A stretch of 64,000 nt of DNA from Clostridium tyrobutyricum DSM 2637 = ATCC 25755 = JCM 11008 (GTDB lineage Bacteria; Bacillota; Clostridia; Clostridiales; Clostridiaceae): assembly GCF_000359585.1 (NCBI RefSeq), contig NZ_APMH01000013.1:29309-93308 (forward strand), read 5' to 3'. Shown piece after piece: positions 8,475 to 18,889 of this stretch. The translations under genes and the position numbers were made by a program. The stretch's first letter is position 1. Each line of letters begins with the position of its first letter. The notes beneath the pieces are model-generated. The model was not told the DNA's origin, did not search any database, and was given only the letters and a program-made list of their open reading frames with translations.

Positions 8475-8521
8475 GTTTACTTTTAATTTTAATTTACATA
8501 ATATTTATTATATAAATTAAA
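8475..8521. repeat. Direct repeat copy B (promoter region of the DinB-like gene)
   Basis: Second copy of the 47-bp repeat at 7793-7839, with only a few differences. Both copies face genes on the minus strand. Confidence 0.65.
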
Positions 8522-8556
8522 GCTATGATTTTATAAATTAATTACAAAATCATAGC
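8522..8556 (-). terminator. Terminator of the trp operon
   Basis: GCTATGATTTT pairs with AAAATCATAGC, followed on the minus strand by TTTAATTTATA, just after the trpA stop. Confidence 0.75.
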
Positions 8557-8574
8557 CCTGATAACATCGAATAC

Positions 8575-9363
8575 CTATAATACTGCCTTCACAGATTTGA
8601 CAAACGCTTTTACATTTTCAAGCATTTCTTCCCTATCTTCAATTTCATCAACTTTCTTTACAATGGCACTTCCTATAATAATACCATCGCAATATTTTTT
8701 GAGATTTTCGGCCATTTTTGCATTGGATATACCAAATCCAATAGCTTTGGGAATATCCGTGCAGTTTGATACTATCCCCATATACTCATCCATATTTGTA
8801 CTTATCTCACTCCTTGCACCAGTAACTCCATTGCTTGAAACACAATATATAAATCCACTTGCATTACTAACTATCTTTTTTATCCTTTCCTTTGAAGTTG
8901 GTGCTATCAATGGAATAAGTGCAACTTCATATTTATCAGTAATTTTAAGAATATCTTTTCTTTCTTCTATGGGTAAATCAGGTATTATTATTCCATCAAT
9001 TCCAACTTCTCTGCATTGACTTATAAATTTTTCTATTCCATACTTAAATACTGAATTATAATAGACCAGATATACCAATGGTACTTCTGTATTAGATCGT
9101 ATACTTTTTACACAGTTCATTATTTTTAATATAGTTGTACCATGTTTAAGAGACCTGGCAGAAGATTTTTGTATTGTAGGTCCATCTGCTATTGGATCTG
9201 AATAAGGTACACCTAATTCTATTATATCCGCTCCTGCTTTTTCCATAGAATATACAAGTTCTGCTGTAGTTTCAAAATCTGGATCCCCTGCAGTTATAAA
9301 AGATATCATGGCTTTCTCATTTTTTGCTTTTAATTCCTTAAACTTTGCATCTATTCTATTCAT
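8575..9363 (-). CDS. trpA: Tryptophan synthase alpha chain
   Basis: Converts indole-3-glycerol phosphate to indole and glyceraldehyde 3-phosphate; indole is channelled to TrpB. A 262-residue TIM barrel. Motifs: [29 protein letters not shown] (catalytic Glu and Asp region), [20 protein letters not shown] and GFGISNA phosphate-binding loop. Length is normal. Last gene of the trp operon, overlapping trpB by 8 bases and followed by a terminator. Confidence 0.97.
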   Translation of the reverse strand: MNRIDAKFKELKAKNEKAMISFITAGDPDFETTAELVYSMEKAGADIIELGVPYSDPIADGPTIQKSSARSLKHGTTILKIMNCVKSIRSNTEVPLVYLVYYNSVFKYGIEKFISQCREVGIDGIIIPDLPIEERKDILKITDKYEVALIPLIAPTSKERIKKIVSNASGFIYCVSSNGVTGARSEISTNMDEYMGIVSNCTDIPKAIGFGISNAKMAENLKKYCDGIIIGSAIVKKVDEIEDREEMLENVKAFVKSVKAVL

Positions 9364-10537
9364 CTAAATTTACCCCCATTACTTTAGCTATAGTATTCAT
9401 ATCCTTGTCTCCTCTTCCTGATATGTTTACAATCATAATTTTATCATTTGATAGTGTTGGAGCTAATTTTATAGCATATGCAAGAGCATGAGAACTCTCA
9501 AGTGCAGGTATTATTCCTTCTACTCTTGATACTTCCACGAAAGCATTTACTGCTTCTTTATCATTAGCTGTTACATATTCAGCTCTTCCTATATCATGAA
9601 AATATGCATGTTCAGGTCCCACACCTGGGTAATCCAGGCCAGCAGAAATTGAATACGCTGGAAGTATCTGTCCATCATCATCCTGAAGAACATATGTCAT
9701 CATCCCATGGATAACTCCGACAGAACCTTTTGTTATACTTGCTGCATGTTCATCAGTGTCAATTCCTTTTCCAGCCGCCTCTACTCCAATAAGTCTTACA
9801 TTTTTATCTTCAGAAAATGGATAAAATATACCCATGGCATTACTTCCACCACCTATACATGCAACAATACAATCAGGTAATCTTCCTTCTTTTTCAAGTA
9901 TCTGTTTTCTAGCTTCGTCTCCTATAACTCTTTGAAAGTCTCTAACCATAGTTGGATATGGATGTGGCCCCATTACTGTTCCTATTACATAAAATGTATC
10001 TTCGATTCTTGTAACCCAGTTTCTCATAGCCTCATTCACTGCATCTTTAAGTGTCCCGGTACCTGATGTAACTGATGTAACCTTGGCGCCAAGTATTTTC
10101 ATTTTAAAGACATTAAGTGCCTGTCTTCTTATATCTTCTTCACCCATAAATATTTCACATTCCATATTAAACATTGCAGCTATGGTAGCTGTAGCCAATC
10201 CGTGCTGTCCAGCACCAGTTTCTGCAATTACTCTTTTCTTTCCCATTCTCTTTGCTAGAAGTACCTGACCTAAAGCATTATTTATCTTATGAGCCCCTGT
10301 GTGATTGAGATCTTCTCGTTTAAGATAGATCTTTGCTCCTCCTAATTTTTTTGTCAGATTCTCAGCATAATACAGTGGCGATTCCCTTCCTACATAATCC
10401 TTTAAATAATACTTGTATTCATTTATAAAATTTTCATCATTCTTAGCCTTATTATATTCCTCTTCCAGTTCAGTAATTGCATTCATTATAGTTTCCGGCA
10501 CATACTGTCCCCCAAATTTTCCAAATCTTCCAATCAC
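9356..10537 (-). CDS. trpB: Tryptophan synthase beta chain
   Basis: PLP enzyme that condenses indole with L-serine to give tryptophan. 393 residues. The PLP lysine is in [15 protein letters not shown], the catalytic Glu lies in AETGAGQHG, and the phosphate loop is [20 protein letters not shown] at the start is typical of TrpB1. It overlaps trpF by 4 bases and trpA by 8, indicating coupled translation. Confidence 0.98.
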   Translation of the reverse strand: MIGRFGKFGGQYVPETIMNAITELEEEYNKAKNDENFINEYKYYLKDYVGRESPLYYAENLTKKLGGAKIYLKREDLNHTGAHKINNALGQVLLAKRMGKKRVIAETGAGQHGLATATIAAMFNMECEIFMGEEDIRRQALNVFKMKILGAKVTSVTSGTGTLKDAVNEAMRNWVTRIEDTFYVIGTVMGPHPYPTMVRDFQRVIGDEARKQILEKEGRLPDCIVACIGGGSNAMGIFYPFSEDKNVRLIGVEAAGKGIDTDEHAASITKGSVGVIHGMMTYVLQDDDGQILPAYSISAGLDYPGVGPEHAYFHDIGRAEYVTANDKEAVNAFVEVSRVEGIIPALESSHALAYAIKLAPTLSNDKIMIVNISGRGDKDMNTIAKVMGVNLDE

Positions 10538-11133
10538 TTTACGTTCCTCACTCTCTCAATAAATTCTTTTATTTTATTTAAATCTTTATATCCTGATGTT
10601 TCAACTCCACTTGAAACATCCACAATATCAGGTTTTACTATATTTACAGCTGACTCTACATTTTCCGAGTTAAGTCCTCCGGCAAGTATCAAATCACGTT
10701 CAAACTTAAAACCTCTTGTAATATTCCAATCAAAGCTTTTACCGCTTCCTGCTACTTTACCATCTAAAACCAACCCATCTGCATATTTATAATTCAAATT
10801 CAAAACATCACTTTTATCAATTATTTTTAAAGCTTTCCATAATCTAAAATTTTTAAAATATTTCATATAATTATTATCTTCTAAACCATGAAATTGAATT
10901 ATGTCAAGTTTAAGTGTTTTAGAAATATTGTATACATAATTTATTGGTTCATCTACAAAAATTCCAACACTTTTAATATTCTTGTCCAAATTAAATATAA
11001 GCTTTTTGGCTTGTTCTAAATTTATCTGACGCCTGCTTTTAGAAAATATGAATCCAGCATAATCAGATCTGTATTTATTTACATAATCAATATCTTCTAT
11101 TCTTCTTAAACCACATATTTTAACTTTAACCAA
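10534..11133 (-). CDS. trpF: Phosphoribosylanthranilate isomerase
   Basis: Amadori rearrangement step of tryptophan synthesis. 199-residue TIM barrel: [12 protein letters not shown] (catalytic Cys in KICG), [15 protein letters not shown], and [10 protein letters not shown] with DVSSGVE near the end. Slightly compact but complete. Lies between trpC and trpB. Confidence 0.95.
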   Translation of the reverse strand: MVKVKICGLRRIEDIDYVNKYRSDYAGFIFSKSRRQINLEQAKKLIFNLDKNIKSVGIFVDEPINYVYNISKTLKLDIIQFHGLEDNNYMKYFKNFRLWKALKIIDKSDVLNLNYKYADGLVLDGKVAGSGKSFDWNITRGFKFERDLILAGGLNSENVESAVNIVKPDIVDVSSGVETSGYKDLNKIKEFIERVRNVK

Positions 11134-11157
11134 TATTGACTTCTAACCTCCAATCCA

Positions 11158-11946
11158 TCAATTATTTTTAATATCATATATGAATTTTTTCATGGTATCA
11201 ACATTATCAAGTTTTCTCATAAATCCTTCCCCTATTAAAACCCCATTTATAGGAAGACTTCTTATATATTTAAAATCTTCTAAAGTCTTCATTCCGCTTT
11301 CAGAAATTATAACAGTATCTTCCTTTATATATTTAATCAAATTCTCAGTATTTTTTAAATTCACTGTAAAATTTTCAAGATTTCTGTTGTTTATTCCAAT
11401 AATTTTAGGACCTATATCAAGTGCCGTATCCAGTTCACTTTTATTATGAACTTCTACAATACAATGAAGTCCAATACTGGATGCCAACTTATAAAATTCT
11501 CCGAGTTTTTCCCCTAGAACTCTTACTATCAAAAGTATTGCATCTGCACCTAAAAGTTTTGATTCATAAATCTGATATTTGTCTATAATAAAATCTTTTC
11601 TAAGTACAGGCTTTGAAACTATATTCTTAACTGACTCTAAATACGTATCTTTTCCCTTAAAATAGTTCTCTTCTGTAAGTACTGATATTGCATCTATATC
11701 CAATTGTTCATATATTCTTGCTATATGTTCAGGATGAAAATCTTGAACTATAATACCTTTTGAAGGGGAAGCCTTTTTTATTTCACCTATAATTGATATA
11801 TACTTTTTTAATAGTGACTTTCTAAAGTCCCTTGAATTTAAATTGTTTGATTTATCAATTTCACTTATAATATCTTTAAGTGTTTTATTTTTCTTTCTAA
11901 TCTCAAGATCTTTACGCTTTACTTCAACTATATTATCAAGTATCAA
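11158..11946 (-). CDS. trpC: Indole-3-glycerol phosphate synthase
   Basis: Closes the indole ring from CdRP. About 262 residues with IGEIKKASPSKG, SVLTEENYFKG, RKDFIIDKYQI, EVHNKSEL, GINNRNL and ISESGM, all standard IGPS motifs. The start is taken as TTG 11946, giving MILDNIVEVKRKD like other TrpC, with GGGAG eight bases upstream inside the end of trpD. An upstream in-frame GTG at 11955 fits the ribosome site less well. Confidence 0.95.
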   Translation of the reverse strand: MILDNIVEVKRKDLEIRKKNKTLKDIISEIDKSNNLNSRDFRKSLLKKYISIIGEIKKASPSKGIIVQDFHPEHIARIYEQLDIDAISVLTEENYFKGKDTYLESVKNIVSKPVLRKDFIIDKYQIYESKLLGADAILLIVRVLGEKLGEFYKLASSIGLHCIVEVHNKSELDTALDIGPKIIGINNRNLENFTVNLKNTENLIKYIKEDTVIISESGMKTLEDFKYIRSLPINGVLIGEGFMRKLDNVDTMKKFIYDIKNN

Positions 11947-11951
11947 GATAA

Positions 11952-12962
11952 TCACTCCCTGCTGTAGTTTAACATCTCTTGTAATTTTTCATAGGCTTTG
12001 TTTGAATCTATAATTTCATTTACATTATCAATACCTTGTTTTATATTTTCAACTTTTTTACCTACATAAAGAGCTGCTGCACTATTCAATACTACTATAT
12101 CTCTTTTTCTGCCTTTCTTACCCTTTAATATATCTAAAATTATATCTGCATTTTCTTTTGGAGTTCCCCCTGATATATCTTCATAACTTGCTTTTTCTAT
12201 TCCATATTCTTCAGGATCTATTGTGTAATCTCTTACTTTTCCATCTTTTAATTCACTTACATATGTCAATGCAGTAGTTGTAATTTCATCCAATCCATCT
12301 GCTCCATGAACCACCATGGCTCTTTCACATCCCAAATTCATTAAAGTTTTGGCTATATGATGTGTAAGTTCCTTTTTATATACTCCAAGTATCTGACCCT
12401 TTACAAATGCAGGATTGGTAATTGGCCCCAATATGTTGAATATTGTCCTTACACCAAGCTCTTTTCTTATACCAGCTACATTTTTCATGGCACTGTGATA
12501 CATTGGTGCAAACAAGAATCCCATACCTATATTATCAATAGCTTTTTCAACTTTTGATTTATCCAGTTCTATATTAATGCCAAGCTCCTTTAAAACATCT
12601 GCACTTCCACTCTTGCTAGATACAGCTTTATTACCATGCTTTGCAACTTTTATTCCAGCTGCAGCTGCTATAATGGAAGCTGCAGTTGATATATTGAAAG
12701 TTTTTCCACCATCTCCACCAGTTCCACAAGTATCAATTGCATATTCAGATTTAAGCTTCACAGGAACAGCCATTTTTCTCATTGCTCTTGCACAACCTGT
12801 TATTTCGGAAATTGATTCTCCCTTCATCTTAAGAGCCATTAACAATCCAGATACAATAGAAATAGGCTCTCTTCCGCTCATTATACTATTCATTACATTT
12901 TCTGCTTCATTCTCAGATAGGTCATTTCCTGATACAACCTTTTTTATAGCTTCATTTAACAT
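11952..12962 (-). CDS. trpD: Anthranilate phosphoribosyltransferase
   Basis: Transfers phosphoribose from PRPP to anthranilate. 336 residues with the PRPP motif [50 protein letters not shown] and [16 protein letters not shown]. Normal length. Its start overlaps the end of trpG by 11 bases. Confidence 0.98.
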   Translation of the reverse strand: MLNEAIKKVVSGNDLSENEAENVMNSIMSGREPISIVSGLLMALKMKGESISEITGCARAMRKMAVPVKLKSEYAIDTCGTGGDGGKTFNISTAASIIAAAAGIKVAKHGNKAVSSKSGSADVLKELGINIELDKSKVEKAIDNIGMGFLFAPMYHSAMKNVAGIRKELGVRTIFNILGPITNPAFVKGQILGVYKKELTHHIAKTLMNLGCERAMVVHGADGLDEITTTALTYVSELKDGKVRDYTIDPEEYGIEKASYEDISGGTPKENADIILDILKGKKGRKRDIVVLNSAAALYVGKKVENIKQGIDNVNEIIDSNKAYEKLQEMLNYSRE

Positions 12963-13533
12963 AACATACCTCCTGCAAAAAATTCTTTATTATATCATGT
13001 CCATATTCAGTTAATATTGATTCAGGATGAAACTGCAGTCCATATATAGGATAAGTTTTATGCTTAATACCCATAAGCACACCGTCTTCACTTTTAGCAG
13101 TTTTGATAAATTCAGATTCTATTGAACTTTCTTCAACAATTAATGAGTGATATCTCATAGATCTTATTGGACTTTTAATTTTCTTAAAAAGCTTATCGTC
13201 TATATGCTCTACCATTGATGTCTTGCCATGCTTTATTTCCTTTGCCCTAATTACCTCACCGCCAAATGCTTTAGCTATAGCCTGATGTCCAAGGCATATT
13301 CCAAGAATCGGTATATGACTTCCATATTTTTTTATTACATCAATGCATATTCCAGCATCATCGGGTATTCCTGGACCTGGAGATATTATTATTCCCTGAA
13401 GATCTTTGTATTTTGCAATATCATCTACCTCAATCTCATCATTTCTGACTACCTTTATATCTTTATAAAGTTCTCCTATATATTGATATAGATTATAAGT
13501 GAAAGAATCATAATTATCTATCATAAGTATCAA
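12952..13533 (-). CDS. trpG: Anthranilate synthase, glutamine amidotransferase subunit
   Basis: Class I glutamine amidotransferase supplying ammonia to TrpE. 193 residues; nucleophile Cys in [13 protein letters not shown], oxyanion region [11 protein letters not shown], and the His-x-Glu pair in [10 protein letters not shown]. Begins [15 protein letters not shown] from a TTG right after the trpE stop, 7 bases from GGAGGTG. May also serve p-aminobenzoate synthesis, as in Bacillus; no evidence here. Confidence 0.96.
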   Translation of the reverse strand: MILMIDNYDSFTYNLYQYIGELYKDIKVVRNDEIEVDDIAKYKDLQGIIISPGPGIPDDAGICIDVIKKYGSHIPILGICLGHQAIAKAFGGEVIRAKEIKHGKTSMVEHIDDKLFKKIKSPIRSMRYHSLIVEESSIESEFIKTAKSEDGVLMGIKHKTYPIYGLQFHPESILTEYGHDIIKNFLQEVCYVK

Positions 13534-14964
13534 CTATATCACCTCCGTAAGTGCTTTCGCTTTATTAAGTGATTCATGGTATTCTTCTTCTGGATTTGAA
13601 TCATATACTATACCTGCACCAGCCTGTATATAAGCGTATTTATCTTTAAGAACCAATGTCCTGATTGCAATACATGTATCCATATTTTTATCGAAGGAGA
13701 AATATCCTACTGCACCAGCATACAAAAGTCTTTTTCTATTTTCAATTTCATCAATTATCTCCATGGCTCTTATTTTAGGTGCTCCTGAAACTGTTCCAGC
13801 TGGAATACATGATGTAAAAGCATCAAAACTAGATATATTTTTTTTCAATTTACCTTCAACTTCTGAAACTATATGCATTACATGAGAGTATTCTTCTACT
13901 TCCATAAACTTTGTAACCTGTACGGTTCCAAATTCACTAACTTTTCCTATATCATTTCTTCCAAGATCAACAAGCATAACATGCTCTGCTTTCTCTTTTT
14001 CGTCATTTGTAAGCTCAGCTTTTAATTTTTCATCTTCTTCTTTATTTGTGCCTCTTCTTCTTGTACCTGCAATAGGATTGGTACTTACTATACCATCGTG
14101 TACAGCTACCAGTCTTTCAGGTGAAGAACCTACGATTTGAAAATCTTCAAAATCCATATAAAATAGATAGGGTGATGGATTTTCATATCTTAATTTCCTA
14201 TATATATCAAAAGCCTTCAAATCAGTTTTGCACTTGAGTCTTTGAGATATTACCACCTGAAATATGTCTCCCTTTTTTATATATTCCTTGGCCTTTTCTA
14301 CATTTTTGCAAAATTCATCTTTAGTATAATTTGAATGGATTTCTGCTTTTTTAACTATATTTTGAATATTGTGAATACATGTGGTATTAATAATTTGTTC
14401 ATAAAGTCTCTTAAAGTGGTCATTAATCTGCGAATATTCAATATCATCTTCTGGAAATACATTATATACTAAAATAATCCTATGCTTTAAATGATCATAA
14501 CATATGAATGACTTGTAAAACATAAAATATGCCTCAGGTATTTTTAAATCATCTATATTATTATCACTTATATTTTCATATTGTTTTATTACATCATAAC
14601 CTGCATATCCTATTGCTCCTCCAGTAAATGGTATATCAAGAATATTGTTATTGTAATTTATGTCCATAAATTTTTTTACAAGCTCAATAATTTTTCCTTT
14701 GACTTTTTGAGTTTCCTCTTTTTTTTCTATACATATTTCATCTTTAAAACTTTTCATCTTTATATATGGATTAGAGGCTATAAAAGAATATCTTCCCTTC
14801 TTTTTGTCAAATTCCACACTTTCCATTATAATTTTATTTTTACCCTCTAAATTATAAAATACATTTATTGGTGTTATTTCGTCTCCATTCAATTCATAAG
14901 TAACTGGAAATGCTTCTTTATTTTGTCTTAATGCTTCAAATTCATTTTTTTGCATACATATCAA
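13534..14964 (-). CDS. trpE: Anthranilate synthase component I
   Basis: Chorismate-utilising enzyme, first step of tryptophan synthesis. 476 residues, C-terminal chorismate-binding domain with PSPYLFYMDF, GSSPERLV, NPIAGTRRRG, ELTNDEKEKAEHVMLVDLGRND, CIPAGTVSGAPKIRAMEIID and IQAGAGIVYDS. The N-terminal LESVE-like element for tryptophan feedback appears as MESVEFDKK. The start is TTG 14964 or ATG 14955, with GGGAGGTAATAAA upstream. Directly behind a Trp T-box. Confidence 0.97.
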   Translation of the reverse strand: MICMQKNEFEALRQNKEAFPVTYELNGDEITPINVFYNLEGKNKIIMESVEFDKKKGRYSFIASNPYIKMKSFKDEICIEKKEETQKVKGKIIELVKKFMDINYNNNILDIPFTGGAIGYAGYDVIKQYENISDNNIDDLKIPEAYFMFYKSFICYDHLKHRIILVYNVFPEDDIEYSQINDHFKRLYEQIINTTCIHNIQNIVKKAEIHSNYTKDEFCKNVEKAKEYIKKGDIFQVVISQRLKCKTDLKAFDIYRKLRYENPSPYLFYMDFEDFQIVGSSPERLVAVHDGIVSTNPIAGTRRRGTNKEEDEKLKAELTNDEKEKAEHVMLVDLGRNDIGKVSEFGTVQVTKFMEVEEYSHVMHIVSEVEGKLKKNISSFDAFTSCIPAGTVSGAPKIRAMEIIDEIENRKRLLYAGAVGYFSFDKNMDTCIAIRTLVLKDKYAYIQAGAGIVYDSNPEEEYHESLNKAKALTEVI

Positions 14965-14984
14965 ATTTATTACCTCCCAATAGA

Positions 14985-15338
14985 AAAAATAAAAAAAGAC
15001 ACCACATCCCTAAATGGGACGAAATGTCTTATCGCGGTACCACCCATGTTAATTTTATATTAAGATTAAAAAAGCATTTCTTCCATTAGGAAGAAATGCA
15101 AAATTTCTATTAAGCCACCCAAATATAAAACTCAACTCATAAAGTACAGAAATCACTTTCGATACTTTGCCATTTTTAACGGTAGGCAACCCGGTTTACA
15201 GCTACTATAATTTCACCTGACACCTTGCAGATCCATTCAATATAAGTTTTAGCATCTAGATCTCATCATCCTAGACTTTCTGAAAGCTATAACATAATAC
15301 TTACTACTTCTGTTCATAGGTTTTATTTCTTTACTTGA
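14985..15338 (-). promoter_or_regulatory. T-box leader (tryptophan) of the trp operon
   Basis: The minus strand shows the T-box antiterminator GGGTGGTACCGCG (15045-15033), then a terminator hairpin with arms at 14996-15010 and 15016-15030 and a T-rich tail. Stem I lies upstream. After its apical part comes GAA-UGG-A, giving the Trp codon UGG as specifier. Uncharged tRNA-Trp should therefore antiterminate trpE expression. Confidence 0.92.
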
Positions 15339-15346
15339 TAGATATT

Positions 15347-15375
15347 ATTTTAAAACCTTTTTTATGATTTGTCAA
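15347..15375 (-). promoter_or_regulatory. Promoter of the trp T-box leader
   Basis: TTGACA (15375-15370) and TAAAAT (15352-15347) with a 17-base spacer on the minus strand. Confidence 0.75.
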
Positions 15376-15408
15376 CATTATCGATGAAAATTTTTATGTA
15401 ATAGGCAT

Positions 15409-15762
15409 TTATCCTTTAGATTTAAATAATAAGGAAGCTATAAATCCAAAAATTATAGCAGCAGAAATACCTGCACTTGTTACCTCAAAAGTTCCTGTCA
15501 ATACACCAATTATACCATATCTTTGAGCCTCCATAAGAGCTCCCTTTACCAATGCATTTCCAAAACTGCTTATTGGAACTGAGGCACCTGCTCCTGCAAA
15601 TTTTATAAGTGGTTCATATAATCCAAGGCCTCCAAGTATGGCTCCTATAACTACAAAAGTAGTCATAGTATGTGCCGGAGTCAATTTAAATACGTCCATC
15701 ATTATTTGTCCTATAACACATATGCCTCCTCCTACTAAAAATGCCCAAAGAAATTTTTCCAA
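15409..15762 (-). CDS. spoVAE: Stage V sporulation protein AE
   Basis: Small membrane protein of the SpoVA channel, which moves Ca-dipicolinate into the forespore and out at germination. About 117 residues with hydrophobic segments and the family pattern FLVGGGICVIGQIMMD...LTPAHTMTTFVVIGAILGGLGLYEPLIKFAGAGASVPI. The TTG at 15762 fits AGAAGGTG upstream; an earlier in-frame TTG gives seven extra residues. Distal gene of spoVAC-AD-AE. It resembles SpoVAC in its C-terminal two thirds. Confidence 0.9.
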   Translation of the reverse strand: MEKFLWAFLVGGGICVIGQIMMDVFKLTPAHTMTTFVVIGAILGGLGLYEPLIKFAGAGASVPISSFGNALVKGALMEAQRYGIIGVLTGTFEVTSAGISAAIIFGFIASLLFKSKG

Positions 15763-15794
15763 AATAATACACCTTCTTTTCAAAACTAATATAA

Positions 15795-16796
15795 TTATTT
15801 CTCTATTGAAACAGCATGAGCAATACTAGGTATACTTTCTTTTTGTTGATAGGACATAGGTGACATTAACGCTCCCGTTGCAACTACAAGAATTTTATTT
15901 ATATTTCCTCTTTCAATTTCCTTTAAAAAGTGTCCATAAGTTACAACTGCTGAACAAGCGCATCCACTGCCACCTGCAAAAACTGGTTGATTGTCATTGT
16001 ATATAAGCATTCCACAATCCTTAAAACAACCCTCTTTAAAATGAAATCCATCTTGTTCTAAAATTTCTTCTGCTATTTTATGGCCTATTTTTCCCAGATC
16101 TCCTGTAACCACAATATCATAATATGAAGGATCCCTATTAAGTTCCTTAAAATGAGTTTCAATAGTATCCACTGCAGCTTGAGCCATTGCCTCTCCCATA
16201 TTAAATGGATCAGATACACCCATATCCACTACTTTTCCTATTGTTGCTGATGTCACTTTAGGTCCTATTCCTGACTTTCCTAAAACTACTGCTCCAGCTC
16301 CTGTTACAGTCCACTGTGCAGTTGGAGGCTTTTGACTTCCATATTCGGTTGGATATCTAAATTGTTTTTCTACTGCTGCATTATGGCTGGATGTACCTGC
16401 AAGTACGTATTTTGCAGATTCAGTATCTACCAGTATAGATGCAGTAGCAAGACTTTCCATGGAACTAGAGCAAGCACCAAATACCCCTAAATACGGTATT
16501 GAAAGAGTTCTTGCAGCAAAACTGCTAGTTATTATTTGATTCATGAGATCCCCACTTATAAAAAAATTTATATCTTCCTTTTTTACATTTGATTTAGTTA
16601 TAGCCACATTACAGGCTTCTTCCAATAGTTTTTTTTCAGCTTTTTCAAAACTGTCCTGACCCATCCATATATCATCAAAAAGTCTATCGAACTCAGAACT
16701 TAAAGCTCCTCTTGCTTCAAAGGGCCCTCCTACAGCGGAATGTCCTAATATTACAGGATTTGATTGAAAGATAAAAGACTGTCTCCCTGAAAGCAT
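15795..16796 (-). CDS. spoVAD: Stage V sporulation protein AD
   Basis: Thiolase-fold protein that binds dipicolinic acid in the SpoVA complex. About 333 residues. Typical stretches: GGPFEARGALSSEFDRLFDDIWMGQDSFEKAE, FISGDLMNQI, FGACSSSMESLA, GSQKPPTAQWTVTGAGA, VVTGDLGKIG and GGSGCACSAVVTYGHF. The start is ATG 16796 with AGGTGG nine bases upstream. Soluble, forespore-membrane associated in relatives. Lies between spoVAC and spoVAE. Confidence 0.95.
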   Translation of the reverse strand: MLSGRQSFIFQSNPVILGHSAVGGPFEARGALSSEFDRLFDDIWMGQDSFEKAEKKLLEEACNVAITKSNVKKEDINFFISGDLMNQIITSSFAARTLSIPYLGVFGACSSSMESLATASILVDTESAKYVLAGTSSHNAAVEKQFRYPTEYGSQKPPTAQWTVTGAGAVVLGKSGIGPKVTSATIGKVVDMGVSDPFNMGEAMAQAAVDTIETHFKELNRDPSYYDIVVTGDLGKIGHKIAEEILEQDGFHFKEGCFKDCGMLIYNDNQPVFAGGSGCACSAVVTYGHFLKEIERGNINKILVVATGALMSPMSYQQKESIPSIAHAVSIEK

Positions 16797-16797
16797 T

Positions 16798-17277
16798 TTA
16801 CATACCACCTAACCATTTAATTACTATACTTAATATAGATACTACAAATGCAGAGAACACTCCAAAAGTTATAACGGCTCCCGCAACTTTAAACATATTA
16901 CTGCCAACCCCAAGAACATATCCTTCTGTTCTATGCTCTATAGCCGCAGAAGCGATTGAATTTGCAAATCCAGTAATAGGAACACTAGTTCCTGCTCCCG
17001 CCCATTGGGCAATATGATCAAATACGCCAAATCCCGTTAATAGTGCTGCTATAATTATAAGGATAGCTGAAGCAGGATTTCCTGCAGTTTCATCAGTAAA
17101 ACTAAAGTATTTTATAAACATGAATTGAAGTGCCTGATCAAATATACATATGAGCCCTCCTATAAGAAAAGCCCTCATACAATTTTTTAATACTCTTCTT
17201 TTCGGTATTTTAGTTTCCGCAAATTGCTGAAATTTTTTCTGCTCTGGAGTTAATTTATTATTTTTATTTGAACTCAT
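16798..17277 (-). CDS. spoVAC: Stage V sporulation protein AC
   Basis: Membrane subunit of the SpoVA dipicolinate channel; mechanosensitive in Bacillus. 159 residues with a hydrophilic N-terminal part then four to five hydrophobic stretches, including CMRAFLIGGLICIFDQALQFM and GFGVFDHIAQWAGAGTSVPITGFANSIASAAIEHRTEGYVLGVGSNMFKVAG. First gene of the trio; expression is expected to be forespore-specific, though I did not define the promoter. Confidence 0.93.
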   Translation of the reverse strand: MSSNKNNKLTPEQKKFQQFAETKIPKRRVLKNCMRAFLIGGLICIFDQALQFMFIKYFSFTDETAGNPASAILIIIAALLTGFGVFDHIAQWAGAGTSVPITGFANSIASAAIEHRTEGYVLGVGSNMFKVAGAVITFGVFSAFVVSILSIVIKWLGGM

Positions 17278-17372
17278 GATATATGCTGTCTTGTTTTCAC
17301 AGCTTCCTCCCTTCTTTTGTTTGAATTGATACTAAAAATAGTTTAACCATATATTTTTTTAAATATACGAAT

Positions 17373-17408
17373 AAAAGAGTCTTTGTGAAAGTTCACAAAG
17401 ACTCTTTT
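17373..17408 (-). terminator. Terminator after the lactate operon
   Basis: Perfect 17-bp arms (17373-17389 and 17392-17408) with a 2-base loop and T/A runs on both sides. It ends the lactate operon on the minus strand. Confidence 0.85.
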
Positions 17409-17424
17409 AAGAAACTATATAATT

Positions 17425-18840
17425 TTATTCGCACACTTTACCTGGATTTAATATATTTTTAGGGTCAAAAGCTAATTTTATATTTTTCATTAATTGCATA
17501 TAATCATTACCATATTGACGGAATAAATATTTCCTCTTAGCATATCCTATACCATGTTCTCCAGAAACAAGTCCATCTAATTCTTGTGATTTTTTATACA
17601 TTGCATCAAATACATCACTTAATTTTTTATCCCATTCTGCTTTTGAAAGATCGTCTCTTAAAATATATACGTGAAGATTTCCATCTCCTGCATGTCCAAA
17701 GCTTCTTATTCTTATATTGAACTGCTTTTGAGCATCATTTGTAAATTTAACAAACTCAGCCACTTTATTTCTTGGAACTACAACATCACATTCGTCCATT
17801 TCTGTAGTAGTTGCCTTAACTGCTTCAAGGAATGCTCCCCTTGCAGACCATACTGCTTCTTTTCTTTCATCAGTATCTGAAATATATACATCAAGAGCTC
17901 CTTCTTCTAAGCATATATCTGCAACTTTTTCATAATCTGACTCTATTTGTTCTTTACTGTTTCCATCAAAAGTAAGTAACAAATATGCATCCGATGAATT
18001 GTCCGGGAATTTTTTACCTAAGAATTCTTCTGCTGCAAGTATAACTTCTCTTTGCATGAATTCTATAGCCGTTGGTATTGATTTTGACTTTATTATCTTA
18101 GGAACTGTATTTATAGCTTTTTCCAAATTAGGGAATGGTACTAAAAGACTTATTGCCTTTTTTGGAAGAGGAAGAAGCTTTAATATAGCTTTTGTAATAA
18201 TTCCAAGAGTTCCCTCAGATCCACATATAATATCTTTTATACTATATCCTGAACTGTTCTTTACAACTTTTCCTCCAGCCTCTATAACTTTACCATTTGG
18301 CAATACTACTTCAAGTCCTCTTACATAATCTCTTGTTACACCATATTTAACCGCTCTCATTCCACCTGCATTAGTACTTATATTTCCACCTATAGTAGCT
18401 GATTTTTCACCTGGATCTGGTGGGTAAAACAAGTCATGATCTTCTACAAATTTAGCTATTTCCATAAGCAGTACGCCAGGTTCTACTGTTAAAGTAAGAT
18501 TTTCTTCATCTAACTCAACTATTTTATTCATCTGAGTTAAATTTATCATTATTCCTCCTTCAACCGGAACGGATGACCCAACAAGTCCTGTTCCTGATCC
18601 CCTTCCTACAACTGGAATGGTATTCTCATAAGCATAAGCCATTATCTTTGAAACTTCTTCTGTAGTTAAAACATTAACTACTGCATCAGGATATTTGCTA
18701 ACTCCTCCTAATTCATCGTGGCTAAAATCATCATTTATGTCCTTACCGGTAAAAACCCTATCTTCTCCTAGTAAATCCTTTAAAAATTTTATATCTTTGT
18801 CATCCAATTTTTTATATTGTTTAGTATATGTTAATTCCAT
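17425..18840 (-). CDS. lctD: Lactate dehydrogenase subunit of the bifurcating LDH/Etf complex (FAD-linked)
   Basis: FAD oxidase of the GlcD/LctD family (VAO fold). 471 residues: FAD domain motifs [17 protein letters not shown] and [35 protein letters not shown]-terminal HAGDGNLH and [11 protein letters not shown]. Together with the adjacent EtfB and EtfA it matches the Acetobacterium woodii LctBCD complex, which oxidises lactate to pyruvate with NAD+ while spending reduced ferredoxin. ATG 18840 follows GGAGGTTATTAAT. Last gene of the operon. Confidence 0.92.
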   Translation of the reverse strand: MELTYTKQYKKLDDKDIKFLKDLLGEDRVFTGKDINDDFSHDELGGVSKYPDAVVNVLTTEEVSKIMAYAYENTIPVVGRGSGTGLVGSSVPVEGGIMINLTQMNKIVELDEENLTLTVEPGVLLMEIAKFVEDHDLFYPPDPGEKSATIGGNISTNAGGMRAVKYGVTRDYVRGLEVVLPNGKVIEAGGKVVKNSSGYSIKDIICGSEGTLGIITKAILKLLPLPKKAISLLVPFPNLEKAINTVPKIIKSKSIPTAIEFMQREVILAAEEFLGKKFPDNSSDAYLLLTFDGNSKEQIESDYEKVADICLEEGALDVYISDTDERKEAVWSARGAFLEAVKATTTEMDECDVVVPRNKVAEFVKFTNDAQKQFNIRIRSFGHAGDGNLHVYILRDDLSKAEWDKKLSDVFDAMYKKSQELDGLVSGEHGIGYAKRKYLFRQYGNDYMQLMKNIKLAFDPKNILNPGKVCE

Positions 18841-18889
18841 ATTAATAACCTCCAAACTAAATTTTTAGTTAAAATCTTCATGCCGGATT

